Part shown: in pieces, positions 11,101 to 26,285 of the stretch
Numbering within the stretch: the first letter of the stretch is position 1
Layout: every line of letters begins with the position of its first letter
Assembly (NCBI RefSeq): GCF_008728515.1
Contig: NC_044995.1
Span: 43,563,576-43,627,575 of the forward strand
DNA length: 64,000 bases
Source of the DNA: Papio anubis
Lineage: Eukaryota > Chordata > Mammalia > Primates > Cercopithecidae
Reading direction: 5' to 3'
Position numbers and translations under genes: made by a program
The notes under the pieces: model-generated
What the model was told of the DNA's origin: nothing
What the model saw: the letters and a program-made list of their open reading frames with translations, nothing else
Databases searched by the model: none

Positions 11101-14100
11101 TTTTGCAGAAAAAGTGTTAATTCCTATGTAAGTCCACAGATTCCGGATGGTCCAGGTCTGGGTGGAGACCCCAGTCCCTGAACACCCCCAGGGAATGTCT
11201 GTCTAACCCCGCCCCACCACACCCCACTGTCCTTCCCTAGATGTGGACGAGTGCAGCCAGGTCCCCAAGCCGTGTACCTTCCTCTGCAAAAACACGAAGG
11301 GCAGCTTCCTATGCAGCTGTCCCCGAGGCTACCTGCTGGAGGAGGATGGCAGGACCTGCAAAGGTGATGTCCTTTCAACTCTCCCCCACTCCCGCCACTG
11401 CATGCACTCTAGGGTCCTGCTCCTGTCCCCTGCAATCTCACCCCCTCCCATCTGCATGGAGTCAAGCACCATCTCCGGGATCTTTCTCTTGTCATCCCTC
11501 TGCCTGGAAGTGGCAAGGGCAGCCCCTGGGAAGCCCCTAACCCCCGACTGGGCCCTGCCCTGAGCCCGCTGAACTATCTGTGCTGCAGACCTGGACGAAT
11601 GCACCTCCCGGCAGCACAACTGTCAGTTCCTCTGTGTCAACACTGTGGGCGCCTTCTCCTGCCGCTGTCCACCCGGCTTCACCCAGCGCCACCAGGCCTG
11701 CTTCGGTGAGTGACCCTTGCCCCTCACCGGGAGGTGATGCACAACCCCAGCCTTAGTTATTTTGCTCACCAAGAAAATATCAAGTTGGCCGGGCACAGTG
11801 GCTCTTGCCTGTAATCCCAGCACTTTGGAAAGCTGAGGCGGGCGGATCACCTGAGGTCAGGAGTTCAAGACCAGCCTGGCCAATATGGTGAAACCCCATC
11901 TCTACTAAAAATACAAAAAAAATAGCCTGGAATGGTGGCAGGTGCCTGTAATCCCACCTACTCGAGAGGCTGAGGCAGGAGAATCGCTTGAACCCAGGAG
12001 GCAGAGGTTGTGGTGAGCCAAGATCACGCCACTGCACTCCAGCCTGGGCAACAAGAGCGAAACTCTGTCTCAAAAAAAAAAAAAAAAAAAAAAGCACCCA
12101 ACATGTACTGGACATTGGGAACGTGGGGGTGATCAGAACAAAGTCCTTACTTCCTCAGTGCTTGCTTCCTGGAGGCATCTAGAACCTCCTTCCTCTCCTT
12201 TGGGAGGAGAGAGGCCCTCTGGCCTTGGTTCATGGCACCTTGCCTTCCCCCTGACAAGTGCCTGCTGGGTCTCCCTCCCAGAGCCTCCCCAGAGCGCTCC
12301 TGAAATCCCAGGTCTCACATAGTCCCAAGAGGAAATCAGTTCCACAGCTAAAGTCACAAGAGCATCTGCTACCATCATTGTTTCTTAGTGTCTTGTGGCT
12401 CCCAGGGAACCCAATCTTCCCCAAAGGCAGAGCCTAGTCAAGGGTGGCGCCATTCATGCTCCAACTAATCTGCCCAGACAGCACCTACTGTGTACCAGGC
12501 AGTGCTCCAGACCAAAGGGTGGCAAACTCCAGCCTGCCAGCCAAGCCTGGCCCCCTGCTTGCTTTTGTTAATAAAGTTTTATTGACACACAGCCAAGCCC
12601 ACTTGCTTACAATCACCTGTGGCTGCTTTTGCACTATATTGGCAGAGAAGAGTCTTGGGACAGAGCCTATTACAGAAACAGAAATGGTTTGTCGGGCCCT
12701 GTTATAGACCCTGGGGGTACAGCAACAAACATAAGAGGCAAGACTCTTTCGTCATGGAACTTTCCTTCTGGCACAGAATCAGACTAGAAGCAGACATAAC
12801 AAGAAACTAACAGAATGGTGTGGCTGGGGGTGGTAGCTCATGCCTGTAACCCCATCACTTTGGGAGGCTGAGGCTGGCAGATCACTTGAGGCCAGAAATT
12901 CAAGACTAGCCTGGCCAACATGACAAAACCCTGTCTCTACTAAAAATACAAAAATTAGCTGGGCGTGGTGGTGGCGCCTGTAATCCCAACTACTCAGGAG
13001 GCTGAGGCAAGAGAATCACTTGAACCTGGGAGGTGGAGGTTGCAGAGAGTCAAGATTGTGCCACTGCACTCCAGCCTGGGGGACACAGCAAGACTCTGTC
13101 TCAAAAACAAACAAACAAAAAATTAACAGAATAGTGTGCTCAAAGGTGATGCGTGTCATGAAAGAAAGAAAAAATAAAAGCAGGGGTTCAGGAAAGAAGG
13201 AGAGGACCACAGGGTTGTTTTGGGAGGCAGGGAGAGATTTGTTGTTGTTGGGTTTTGGTTGTGTTGTGTTGTTTGTTCGTTAGTTTGTTATAGAAATGGA
13301 GTCTTGCTCTGTCACCCAAGCTGGAATACGTGATATGATCACAGTGCACTGAAACCTCAAATTCCTGGGCTCAAGCAATCCTCCCACTGCAGCTTCCCTA
13401 GTACTTGGGACTACAGGCTCACCACACCTGGATTTTGTTTTTGTTTTTGTTTTTTGTTTCTTAGAGATGGAGTCTCTTCACGACTCTGTTGCCCGGGCTT
13501 GAGTACAGTGGCTATTCACAAATGTGATCATAGCACACTGAAGCCTAAAACTCCTGGTGTCAAGTGATCCTCCCACCTCAGCCTCCAGAGAGGGCTTCGG
13601 TTGTGTTTTGTTTTTGTTTTTTGTTTTTGAAACAGAGTCTCGCTCTGTCGCCCAGGCTGGAGTGCAGTGGCCGGATCTCAGCTCACTGCAAGCTCCGCCT
13701 CCCGGGTTTTTACGCCATTCTCCTGCCTCAGCCTCCCGAGTAGCCGGGACTACAGGCGCCCGCCACCTCGCCCGGCTAGTTTTTTGTATTTTTTAGTAGA
13801 GACGGGGTTTCACCGTGTTAGCCAGGATGGTCTCGAACTCCTGACCTCGTGATCCGCCCGTCTCGGCCTCCCAAAGTGCTGGGATTACAGGCTTGAGCCA
13901 CCGCGCCCGGCCCAGGGCTTCAGTTTTAAGAGAGGGATCAGGTGAAGTGTCACCAAAAGAGAACATTTGGCTGGGCATTGTGGCTCATACCTGTAATCCC
14001 AGCACTTTGGGAGAATGGCTTAGGGCCAGGAGTTCGAGACCAGCCCAGGCAACATGGCAAGACTCCATCTCTACAAAAAATACAAAATTAGCTAGAGGTG

Positions 14101-17089
14101 GTGACACCTGACTGTAGTCTTAGCTACTCAGGAGGTTGAGGTGGGAGGATCTCTTGAACCCAGGAAGTTGAGGCTGCAGTTAGCAATGTTCATGCCACTG
14201 CAGTCCAACCTAGGAGACAGAGCAAGACTCTTTCTCGAAAAAAAAAAAAAAAAAGAGAGAGCGAGAGAGAGAGAGAGAACATTTGAACAAAGACTCTTGA
14301 AACAAGATGCATTTCACTTTTTCTGCAACAGTAAAGTTTTCAGCTCACACCTGTGATCCCAGCATTTTGGGAGGCTGAGGCAGGAGGATTGCTTCAGCTC
14401 AGGAGTTTGAGACCAGCCTGGGCAACATAGTGAGATCCCATCTCTATTAAAAACAAACAAACAAACAAAAAAAACAGTAAAGTTTTCACTGGATGTGTGA
14501 GCAGCTGCATGGACCAGGGCCATGCATCACATGGGTACCATCCATGGAGCAAGCTCACACATGACTCTCACTAGAAAAGAGTTTAAATTCTCAGCCAGGC
14601 AGGTAGTGGTGTGAGGCTCAACTTGATCAAAAGTCAACAAACCTGGCCAGGTGCGGTGGCTCAAGCCTGTAACCCTAGCACTTTGGGAGGCCGAGACGGG
14701 CGGATCACAAGGTCAGGAGATCGAAACCATCCTGGCTAACACCGTGAAACCCCATCTCTACTAAAAAATACAAAAAATTAGCCGGGAGTGGTGGTGGGTG
14801 CCTGTAGTCCCAGCTACTCGGGAGGCTGAGGCAGGAGAATGGCGTGAACCCGGGATGCGGAGCTTGCAGTGAGCTGAGATCCGGCCACTGCACTCCAGCC
14901 TGGGCGACAGAGCGAGACTCCACCTCAAAAAAAAAAAAAAAAAAAAAAAGTCAACAAACCTTTTCTGTAAAGGGCTCAAGAGAAGTAAATATTTTCAGCT
15001 TTATAATTGAGATGGTCTCTGTCACTATGATTGGACTCTGCCGTGGTAGCATCAAAGCAACCGGAGAGATACATAAATGAAAGACCGTGTCTGTGTGCCA
15101 ATAAAACTTTATTGATACAACAGACAATGGCTTGGATTTTGTCCCAGGGTGTTCCCATTTGCTGATGACTAAACTATTAATAGAAGAGCAAACTACATGA
15201 CCGCAGTAGGCCAGCCTGACGCTTGGTTTGCTTTGCTAGATGTAAGGGAAAGAAATTGGTGGTGGCGGACCTTTCTGTTTTTAATTTTTGAGATGGAGTC
15301 TTGCTCTGTTGCCCAGGCTGGAGATTGCAATGGTGCAATCTCAGCTCACTGCAATCTCACCTCCCAGGTTCAAGCGATCCTCCTGCCTCAGCCTCCCAAG
15401 TAGCTAGGACTATAGGTGTGCACCACCATGCCCGGCAGATTTTTGTATTTTTTGTAGAGACAGGGTTTTGCCATGTTGCCCGGGCTGGTCTTAAACTCCT
15501 GGGCTCAAGCAATCTGCTCACCTCAGCCTTTCAAAGTACTGGGATTGCAGGCATGAGCCACAGTGTCTGGCTGTGCCAGACATTTCTTTCTGGCCAGAGT
15601 GTAGACCTATTCTCTGTGGCCCCTCAAGTGACAGTTCAGGCAGCTGCAGGAGCCACTCCTACTTAGAAGCTTCATGTTCCCATGTCTGTTGTTCCCAAGA
15701 GATATTCAATTTTTGTTTGTTTGTTTCTGTTTTTTTGAGACAGAGTCTTACTCTGTCACCCAGGCTGGAGTGCAGTGGTGTGATCGTGGCTCACTGCAAC
15801 CTCCGCCTCCTGTGTTCAAACAATTCTCCCACCTCAGCCTCCTGAGTAGCTGGGATTACAGGCATGCAGCACTACATCCAGCTAATTTTTGTATTTTTAG
15901 TAGAGACGGGGTTTCACTATGTTGGCCAGGCTGGTCTCGAACTCCCAGCCTGAGGTGATCCGCCCACCTTGGCCTCCCAAAATGTTGGGATTACATGCAT
16001 GAGCCACTGTGCCTGGCCCCGAGAGAGACTCTACATCTCCACAGATATATGCTTGGAGTCAAGAATCTCTGTACTCAAGGAAGCCAAAAGCAAGGTTTTC
16101 CACCAGGAATTTGTTGTTCATTCCCCAAAATCCCAGTTCAAATGCAATATACCAGTCATGGGCTCCTACCTTTGTAGCAATGCTCTCTGGCCATTGTACC
16201 CAATGCCCTCCTACCATCATAGCAACCTGGCCATTTTAGTCAGCTCAGGTTGCCATAACAAAATACCATAGACTGCAAGTGTAGGATTTAGCAAAATCAA
16301 ATCCAAAAACTGGGCTGGGTGCAGTGGTTTGCACCTGTAATCCCAGCACTTTGGGAGGCTGAGGCGGGAGGATCTCTTGAGCCCAGGAGTTTGAGACCAG
16401 CCTGGGGCACATAGTGGACAATGTAGTCCCCACGAGAAATACAAAAATTAGCCAGGCATAGTCTTGTGCACCTGTAGTCCTAGCTACCCAGGAGGCTGAG
16501 GTGGGAGGATCACTGGAGCCTGGGAGGTGGAGGTTGCAGTGAGCTGAGATTGTGCCCCTTCACTCCAGCCCAGGAGACAGAATGAGATCCTATCTAAAAA
16601 AAAAGAAAATTAACAGTTGGTTAAATGAAGCAGAGCAAATGCACACCAAGTGAAGATGTGGTGGCCATTTAAAATTATGCAAATAAGAATAGTAAGAAAA
16701 AATATATATGTGTGTGTATATATATATATTCGAGATGAAATCTCTCTCTGTCAGTCACCCAGACTGGAGTTCAGTGGCACAATCTCAGCTCATCGCAACC
16801 TCCACCTCCCGGGTTCAAGCGATTCTCCTGCCTCAGCCTCCCTAGTAGCTGAGACTACAGGCGTGTACCACCACACCTGGCTAAATTTTTTGTGTATTTT
16901 TAGTAGAGATGGGGTTTCACCACGTTGGCCAGGCTGGTCTTGAACTCCTGACTTCAGGTGATCCACTCCCTAGGCCTCCCAAAGTACTGGGATTACAGGC
17001 ATGAGCCACTGTAACCAGCCCCCAAGAATAATAAGACTATTTAAAGACATAGAAAGATGTTCACAGACTATTCAGTGTAAAACAATAGC

Positions 17090-17144
<55 letters not shown>

Positions 17145-20100
17145 CGGACAACCCATACACTGGGTGGCTTAAACTACAGAGATTTATTTTTTTTCAATTC
17201 TGGAGGCCGGGCAGTTCAAGATCAAGGTGGCAGCCTGGTTGGTTCTGTGAGGGCTCTCTTCTTGGTTTGCAGACAGCCGCCTTCTTGCTGTATCCTCACT
17301 TGGCAGAGACAGAGCAAGCTTTCTGGTGTCTCTTCTTATAAGGGCACTATTCTCATCATAAAAGCCCTACCCTGATGACCTTCTCTAACCCTGATCACCT
17401 CCCCAAGACCTAATCTCCAAATACCATCCCACTGGGGGTTGGGGCTTCAACATAGGATTTTGGAGAGATACAAACATTCAGTCCATGGCACCAGCTGACC
17501 TCACATTATTGTCAGGTTTCCATGAGAACAAAACTCAACAGGCAACCCAATGTCATTTTTCCATGGGAGAAGGAAAAGAGGCTTTGTTTATCTTTTACTC
17601 TTTTACCAGGCACTGCCCTAAGTCTTTTACAAGATTAGGTTAATTTAATTCTCTCTCGCACACACACAAAAATGCAGTGAGGTAGACATTATCATCTCCA
17701 TGTTACAGCTGAGGACATCGAGGCACAGAGAAGGTAGGTAAGTTGCCCAAGGACACACAGCTTCAAGGCGGTGGAGATGAGATTCTTTATGTGCAGGATC
17801 TCAAAGATTGGCGTCTATTCTGTGAGTCAGGAACTGTTACAGATCTCATTTCACAGCGTGGGAAATAGGCACAGAGAGGGTGAGCAACTTGCCTGAAGCC
17901 ACACAGTGGTGGGACTGGCATTGTGTCACCTGACACGAGTTCCTTAACCAGCAAGCAACCCTGCCCGATCTCTCTCTTCTGCAGACAATGATGAGTGCTC
18001 AGCCCAGCCTGGCCCGTGTGGTGCCCGTGGGCACTGCCACAACACCCCTGGCAGCTTCCGCTGTGAATGCCACCAAGGCTTCACCCTGGACAGCTCAGGC
18101 CATGGCTGTGAAGGTACAGCCCAGCTTTGGCTGGGGTCTAGTGTTTGGGGGTGTTGGTCCTGAGAGCCGTCTGGTAAACCCTCTCTCCCTCTCTCTGTCT
18201 CAGATGTGAATGAATGTGATGGACCCCACCGCTGCCAGCACGGCTGTCAGAACCAGCTAGGGGGCTACCGCTGCGGCTGCCCCCAGGGTTTCACCCAGCA
18301 CTCCCAGTGGGCCCAGTGTGTGGGTGAGTGGAAGGGGCTGGGAAGAAGCTGGGGCCCCCACCAGAATCTGCTCAGAGCAGGCGACTAACAGACACTACCC
18401 TGCAAGATGTTGTGACAAGCTCAATTATATAAAGATTGAACAGGCTAGCCCAGAAGGTAGTGAGTTCCCCACTGCTGGGGAGTCAAGGTGCAGCAGAATA
18501 AGCATGGAAAAGTGTCTGAGTTCATTCCTTAGGGCATGGTGGCCTGGAGGACTCAGTTGAGAAAGATTCTGAGACCTGAAGTCTGCAATTCTGTGATCAC
18601 AGGGAAAGAGTGCTGTGATTGATTAGTGATGTCTGCCATGAGTGTGATTACTGATGTCTGCTATGGATGCTGCAAGGGGCGATGGAGGTGTGAATGCTAT
18701 ATCATTGTCATAGCTGTTGCAGAGGCCCTTTATTTGGGGAGCTAGCCTTCTGCCCTGCAACCTTCCCCCTTCTTCTGGCTGCTCCAGGACCTCCTGGCAG
18801 CCCGTTTCACTGCTCTTTTCATTCCTCCACTACAGTGCAGCTTTCACCCTCTACCATTTTCGGGCCCACTTGCTCTCTCTTGAGACCTCTCCTTGGCCTC
18901 CATCCTCTACCTCCACTACTCTGGGCACCACAGTCTGCCCCTCCTGGACACACTCTCCTGTGGCCTTGGTGATGTGGCTGTCCCCGCTCTCCCACTGCCT
19001 CACAGGCACTGCCTTCTCTGCCCTCTCCTTTTGTCTCTCATGGTGGGTCTTTAGCTAAGTTCTCGGGCTTCCCATACCACATGACCCTGCCCCCCGAGGC
19101 AAGGTGCTTGTCCGCTGGGGATCTTGGGGATCCCACAGACCATTGGCCTTTGCTGGCAACTCTTCCTCAACTTGTCTCCTCCTCTCTGTACTGACTCATT
19201 CATTCTTTCCCCAGCTGTTTGCCAAGGACCTGCCTTTCACTAGGCCCTGAGCTCAGATGCAGAAGTGAGCTGAAAAACCATTTCTGCCTTGAGTTGTTCA
19301 GTCCAGCAAAGGAAACAGGAATAAATTAGACCCCTAACTAGGTTCTCAACAGAGGACCATTTCATCCCCTATAGTACATTTTGAAGTGTCTGGGAGACAT
19401 TTTTGATCATCACAACTGGGATCCAGCGTGGTAGTTCACTCTTGTGGGATATTGAGGTAGGAGGATCGTTTGAGGCCAGGAGTTCAAGACCAGCCTAGGC
19501 AACATAGAAAGACCCCCATCTCTACAAAAAGTTAAAAGATTAGTCAGGCATATTGGTGCACACCTGTAGTCCCAGCTACTTGGGAGGCTGAGGCAGGAGG
19601 ATCCCTTGAGCCCAGGAGGTCAAGGCTACAGTGCACTATGGTTGCACCACTGCACTCCAGCCTGAGCAACAGAGTGAAACTCCCAGCTCTAAACAGACAA
19701 TTGGAGGCAAATGGATTTTCCTGGCATCAAGCGGGTGGAGGCCAGGGGTACTGCTCATCGTCCCACAGTGCAAGGACGGCTCCTCCCTAGAGAAAGATCC
19801 GGCCCCAAATGTCCATAGCACTGAGGGTGAGAAAGCTTGTTCTAGATCATCCTACACTTTGGGGTTTAGGGGAAGTGTTGAGAGATGCAGTGAAGGAGAA
19901 CCACAGGGTTTGGGGCAGCGGGGCTATGGGGCCGATCTAGTCTCAGGGCTCACTGCCAGGTTGCTGGAGGCTTTGACATTGGACTTGGGCTCTGAACAGA
20001 GAGCATTTCAGGTGGAGGGCTCTGGGGGTGAGAAGGCTGCCCTGCCCCACCTCTGTGTCCTCCCTCTCCTCCTCCTTTCCTCCCACAGATGAGAATGAGT

Positions 20101-23100
20101 GTGCCCTGTCGCCCCCGACCTGCGGGAGCGCCTCCTGTCGCAACACTCTTGGTGGCTTCCGCTGCGTCTGCCCCTCTGGCTTTGACTTTGATCAGACCCT
20201 TGGGGGCTGCCAGGATGTGGATGAGTGCGCCGGACGGCGTGGCCCCTGTAGCTACAGCTGTGCCAACACTCCCGGTGGCTTCCTGTGTGGCTGTCCTCAA
20301 GGCTTCTTCCGGGCTGGGCAAGGGTGAGAGGCTGGAGTGGGGTGAACAGACTCCATGCCCTGCAAGCATCCATGCATGTGCATGCAACCACACACACATA
20401 CACACGCACACACACGGGGCTTTGTGCATGCCAAGAATTTACCAGAAGAGCTCCTTCTGCCCATGCATGCAGGCATTTACCCACATATGCACAGAGTCCT
20501 GGACACACAGAGTTACAGTGGCACCTGTATCTGTGCACACACAGGCTCACACCACTAACATGCAGTTGTCCACATGGCACACACCCGTACCAGTATACAT
20601 GGGCACCCTCGTGCATTTACAGATCCCAGCATGCACACGTGTGTGTGTGTGCGTGTGCATGTCCAAGTGTGCACTCAGGCTCATGCATGCCCGCATCCCT
20701 GGGGGCACTGTGCCATTGCTACATCCTGGTTTGCACAGGTGAGGAGGCACGCATCAGCTGTCTATGAGTGCTCACATTATACACACCCCCCGCCCCGGGC
20801 ACACTCAGGGAGATTCACACATTCCTACAACCACACATGTGCCCACATGAGATATTCCCCATGTGAACACACAGGTTGACACACGCGCACGCCCCGGGTA
20901 TGCTAATGTCCATTTGTCCATCCCAGCCTGTGCCTGCCCTCTCACTCCTGTGTTCACACCTATGCCCAGGTGAACCAAGGGACTCACATGCACACCCTTA
21001 TGTGGTGCACACACACTCATGCACACGGAGTCACACCAGCACATGCTTAGAGGCACATGTGTGCGTGGGCATCTGCAGCATGACTCAGAAAAGAGTATGC
21101 GGGTGGAGCGAGGTGGCTGGGGAGGTCCCATGAGCCTACCTCTGAAATCCCCCACCCTGCTCATCCTGTTGCAGGCACTGTGTCTTTGGCCTGGGCTTCA
21201 GCCCCGGACCCCAGGACGCCCCGGACAAAGAGGAGCTGCTCTCGACTGAAGCCTGCTACGAATGCAAGATCAACGGCCTCTCTGCCCGGGACCGGCCACG
21301 ACGCAGTGCCCACAGGGACCACCAGGTGAAATGGGTGCTGCACTGGGCGGGGGTGGCCAGGGAACGGGTGAGTGTAGGAAAGAGGCTGTGGACCCGACTT
21401 AGTCATGTCAGCCTCCCAAGAAGGAGCACCAGGCTCCACATCCCAGCAGGTTCCCCATGTCATGTGCTGGCTTGGGATCTTCTCGTGCTTTCTCAGCCCT
21501 AGGATTTTTCTTGGGGGGGTCTCTGGGGGACACATCTCCTCAGCACTCTACCTCACTCCTGGTGACAAGTCAGGCATCTTCCAAACAGATCCTGGCCGGG
21601 CTGTGACGCTCTCTCTGGGTCCCGTTTATAAAGGCACTTGGATGTGGGGACATACCCGGGCCCCTCCAACCCTGCCTGCACCCTGGAATCTGTCACCTCC
21701 TCACCTCCTAGTTGGTGAAGCCCTCCCTTGGGACCCTTTTGGGATTTAGTTCCAATGGGGCCCTAAGTGGCCTCTGTGCCACAGCTCTGCCCATCTCAGC
21801 TCCTCTGTGCATTCCTCTGGGCTGTTCTCACAAACCCTTAGTCCAAGTTAAGCCCAAGCCCCTTCCCTGTCTGAGCCTTGGGGAGGCGAGTCTTTTCTCT
21901 GGGGACCCCAGCAAAGGCTCCCCTTAGGAGCCTCAGGACCCCAACCTATACCCACTCAGCATCTGCCCTGTACCGCTCTTGTGCCTGAGGTGCTCCTGGA
22001 GTTCCTGAACCTGCCTTGTCTCTAGGAATCTCAGGGATCTTCAACACACCACTCGGTAGCCGTAGGGCAGGCCTATGCCTCCGTCCCTCCTGCCCTCCTC
22101 GGGCCACCCCATCAAGGTGTGTAGAGAGGGCAGTTTTGCCACAGCTGCCAGCTGCTTGCCCCTCAACTGAAGAGTCCCTGACTACGGGTCAGTCCTGCAG
22201 CCATCACCCAAGGGATCTGAAAGCCAAAAATGTATTCAACACCTGCTGTATGCAGGTATCACTCCAAGTGCTCTGTGTTCACAGCCTCTCAATGTTTATG
22301 ACAACGCTGGGAGGTGTAGATGCCACTATTTTTTTAATTTATTTTTTATTTTTTGAGACGAAGTCTTGCTCTTGTTGCCTAGGTTGAAGTGCAATGGCGC
22401 AATCTCAGCTGACCGCAATCTCTGCCTTTCGGGTTCAGGCGATTCTCCTGCTTCAGCCTCCCGAGTAGCTGGGATTACAGGTGTGCACCACCACGCCCAG
22501 CTAATTTTGTATTTTTAGTAGAAACGGGGTTTCTCCATGTTGGTCAGGCTGGTCTTGAACTCCTGATCTCAGGTGATCTGCCCACCTCAGCCTCCCAAAG
22601 TGCTGGGATTACAGACGTGAGCCACTGCACCCGGTCTAGATGCCACTATTATCCCAAATTTACAGATGGAGGAACTGAGGCTCAGAGAGGTTAGGGCACA
22701 TGCCCAAGTTACAGAACTTGAACATGGAGGTTCAGAGATTCCATGGCTATGGCACATGGACTTCTCTTTACAAGCAGCCTTGGCATCCATGGCCAGCCAT
22801 CCTGGGCCCCTCTGCCTTCCGAAGCCACCACTTTACATTGTTTCCCAAACAATTATCATTGAGCATGGAAACCATTACCCCAAGCTCACCCCCACTGCAG
22901 ACATTTAGGACGAAGCTTCTTCACTCCATGGATTTTACTGAATACCGCCGCTGGGCACTGTAATGGAGCAACAGCGAACAAAAACAACAACAAAAACACC
23001 TGCCCTCGTGAGACTGATATTCTAAAAGGGAGACACACAAGAAATCAACATGTAAAACATATATTTTATAACACATGACAAATATGATACATGATAAGTG

Positions 23101-24647
23101 CTACGGGGAAAAACAAAGTGAGAAATGGGATACGGTTATTGGGCTTGAGAGGCTTTCTATATTAGATAAAATGTGAGTGTATTACTTTGTATTACTGAAA
23201 GGCCCTTTTCCCCTCTAGTTATTTTTTCCCCCTTGCTGGGAAAAACTGTGGATGTATATATTATCCCATAGTTACTGGTATTTTCTGTAGACTTCATAAG
23301 GGCAGAACTGTGTCTGTAGGATTTACTACTGTATTGGCACCCCTTGGTACTCAATAAGAGTGAGTGGAGTGGTTGTCAGGGTCCCAGGGCACAAGCAGAT
23401 CAAGACTGAGAAGGGCTAATTTTTATATTTTTAGTAGAGATGGGGTTTCACCATGTTGGCCAGGCTGGTCTCAAACTCCTGGCCTCAAGTGATCAGCTCA
23501 CGTCAGCCTTCCAAACTGCTAGGATTACAGGTGTGAGCCACCGTGCCCAACCAAGGCCAGGATTTTGAGACCAGCCTGGGTAACATAGTGAGACCCCCTC
23601 TACCTACAAAAAGTAAAAATATTAGCCAGCTGTGGTGGCATGTGCCTGTAGTCCCAGCTACTTGGGAGGCTGAGGCGGGAAGGTTACTTGAACCCAGGAG
23701 TTCAAAGCGGCAGTGAGCTGTGATCACACCTCCGCACTCCAGCCTGGGTGACAGACTGAGACCCTGTCTCAAAAATAGGGCCGTTGTGCCTTTGCCTGCA
23801 ATACCTACTGACTGCCAGCAGGTGTCGGTAAGAGCATAAGTCTTAACAACATTCCGTGGGAAGAAGGCCTGAGATCTCCGGAATTGAGAGGCTGGGGAAC
23901 AGGAATAACTTTCACTTGAATGCAACAGCAAAACACTCCATCAGCATGTAAATGAGGCCAAACCAACACAGTGCTCCCCAAAACAAAGGCAAAGAAAACA
24001 CAGATGACTTTCTGTGGGATTGGATACGTCACCCAGCCCTGGGGTAGCCTGCCATTGAGGCTCGCTGTCTTATTCAGGGCCCTGTCCAGCTGCCAAGACC
24101 AGGAAGGCACTTCAGAGGAGCTTAAATAAAGAAGGGTTTGTCATTGGCACACAGGGGGCTCTCAAAGAGAGCCAGATGCAGGAAGCACAGCGGAAGCTAT
24201 CAGGTGGCTCTTCTGTCTGGTCCTTTACGCTCTCCTCTCTGGCCCTGCTTGGCATCCCGTTTCTTTCACTGTCAGCTCTGGCATTCTTTTAGGGGCTGGC
24301 TTCTGCGGGAAGGCCCTTGTTCCTAACACCAGCCATCCCAAGACACTTCTGAGTGACCTTAGGGCTCTGGGTCCCAAAGTCATCTGAATAATCCCCTGGC
24401 TGCTGGGTCTCTGAGAGCAAATCTTTGATTCCCTTGGCCCAGGCTGGCAGGGGTCTGAGCAAGGTCCCTTAGCTGAGACCAGGGATCTGTAGTGTGTAAC
24501 AGTGGCTGTCTCCCTGCCTCTCTCAGAAGCAGCCTCAGCCTTATGCCACTGAGTCTACAGATCCAGCTGACCACTGGCCTTGCAGATGAAGAACCAGACT
24601 TGAGATGCTAAGAGAAGCAGTATTTTCCTCCACTTTATTTTTTATTC

Positions 24648-24682
<35 letters not shown>

Positions 24683-24976
24683 GAGACAAGGTGTCACTCT
24701 GTCACCCCGGCTGGAATGCAGTGGCGCAATCATAGCTCACTGCAGCCTTGAACTCCTGGGCTCAAGCGATCCTCCCACCTCAATCCCTCAAGTAGCTGAG
24801 ACCACAGGCACGTGCACCACCACGCCTGCCCAGCTCATTTTTGTGTTTTTTGTAGAGATAGGGTTCACTGTGTTGCCCAGGCTGGTCTCAAACTCCTGGG
24901 CTCAAGTGATCCACCCACCTCAGCTTCCCAAAGTGCTGGAAGTAAAGGCATGAGTCACTGTGCCCACCCTATTTAT

Positions 24977-25008
<32 letters not shown>

Positions 25009-26254
25009 GAGATGCAGTCTTGCTCTGTCACCCAGGCTGGAGTACAGTGGTGTGATCTCCTCTCACTGCAAGCTCCGCCTCCCAGGTTCACACCATTTTC
25101 CTGCCTCATCCTCCTGAGTAGCTGGGACTACAGGCGCCCACCACTTTGCCTGGCTAATTTTTTTGTGTGTATTTTTAGTAGAGACGGGGTTTCACCATGT
25201 TAGCCAGGATGGTCTCGATCTCCTGACCTCGTGATCCGCCCACCTCAGCCTCCCAAAGTGCTGGGATTACAGGCGTAAGCCACCGTGCCCAGCCTATTTA
25301 TTTATTTTAAAAATCAATTTCTTTTTTTTCGGGGAGCCTGCTCTCACTGTGTCACCCAGGCTAGAATGCAGCAGTGCAATCATAGCTCACTGCAGCTTGA
25401 ACTCCTGAGCTCAAGGGATCCTCCCATGTCAGCCTCCCCAGTAGCTGGGACTACAGGCATGCAACACCACACCTGGCTAATTTTTTGCATTTTTAATAGA
25501 GACAGCGTTTCACCATGTTACTCAGGCTGGTCTCAAACTCCTGGGCTCAAGCGATCTGTCCACCTTGGCCCTCAGCCAACTTCATGGTTTTTCATAGCAC
25601 ATCTTGTCACTTTTACATTTTCCATGTATTTGTTTACTATCTGCTTTGCTTTACTAGAAGGTAAACTCCCTGAGGGGAAGGAGTTTTATCTGCTCATTGC
25701 TGAATCCCCAGCGCCTCAAAGATTGCCAGGAATTCAGTGGCGCCTAATAAACATATGTATATATTTTTGAGACAGGGTCTCAGTCTGTTACCCAGGCTGG
25801 AGTGCAGAGGTGTGATCACAGCTCACTGCCGCTTCGAACTCCCGGGACCTCCTGCCTCAGCCTCCCAAGTAGCTGGGACTACAGATGCACACCAGCACTA
25901 ATATTTTCACTTTTTGTGGGTGGATGAGGTCTCACTATGTTGCCTTCTGTCCTTGAAATCCTAGCCTTGGCTGGGCATGGTGGCTCATGCCTGCAATCCC
26001 AGCACTTTGGAAGGCCGAGGTGAGGGGATCACTTGAGGCCAGGAGTTTGAGACCAGCCTGGCCAACATAGCGAAACCCCGTCTCTACTAAAAATATAAAA
26101 ATTAGCCAGGCGCAATGGCAGGCACCTGTGATCTCAGCTACTTGGGAGGCTGAGGCAGGAGAATCACTTGAACCTGGGAGGCAGAGGTTGTAGTGAGCTG
26201 AGATTGTGTCATTGCACTCCAGCCTGGGCAACAGAGCGGGATTCCATCTCAAAA

Positions 26255-26285
<31 letters not shown>

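Larger units (their letters stand above)
16240..17480 (-). mobile_element. Old interspersed repeat split by Alus (family unresolved)
   Basis: GGTTGCCATAACAAAATACC (16249-16268) and CTGGGTGGCTTAAACTACAG through CAAACATTCAGTCCATGGCA (17160-17480) are two parts of one ancient element, separated by Alus and microsatellites. A relative lies at 54,361. Confidence 0.55.

Noticed and set aside
10905..15112. AATAAA words inside the long FBN3 intron as alternative poly(A) sites
   Set aside because: They belong to hAT-type repeat copies (AATAAAGTTTTATT core); no other terminal-exon signs.
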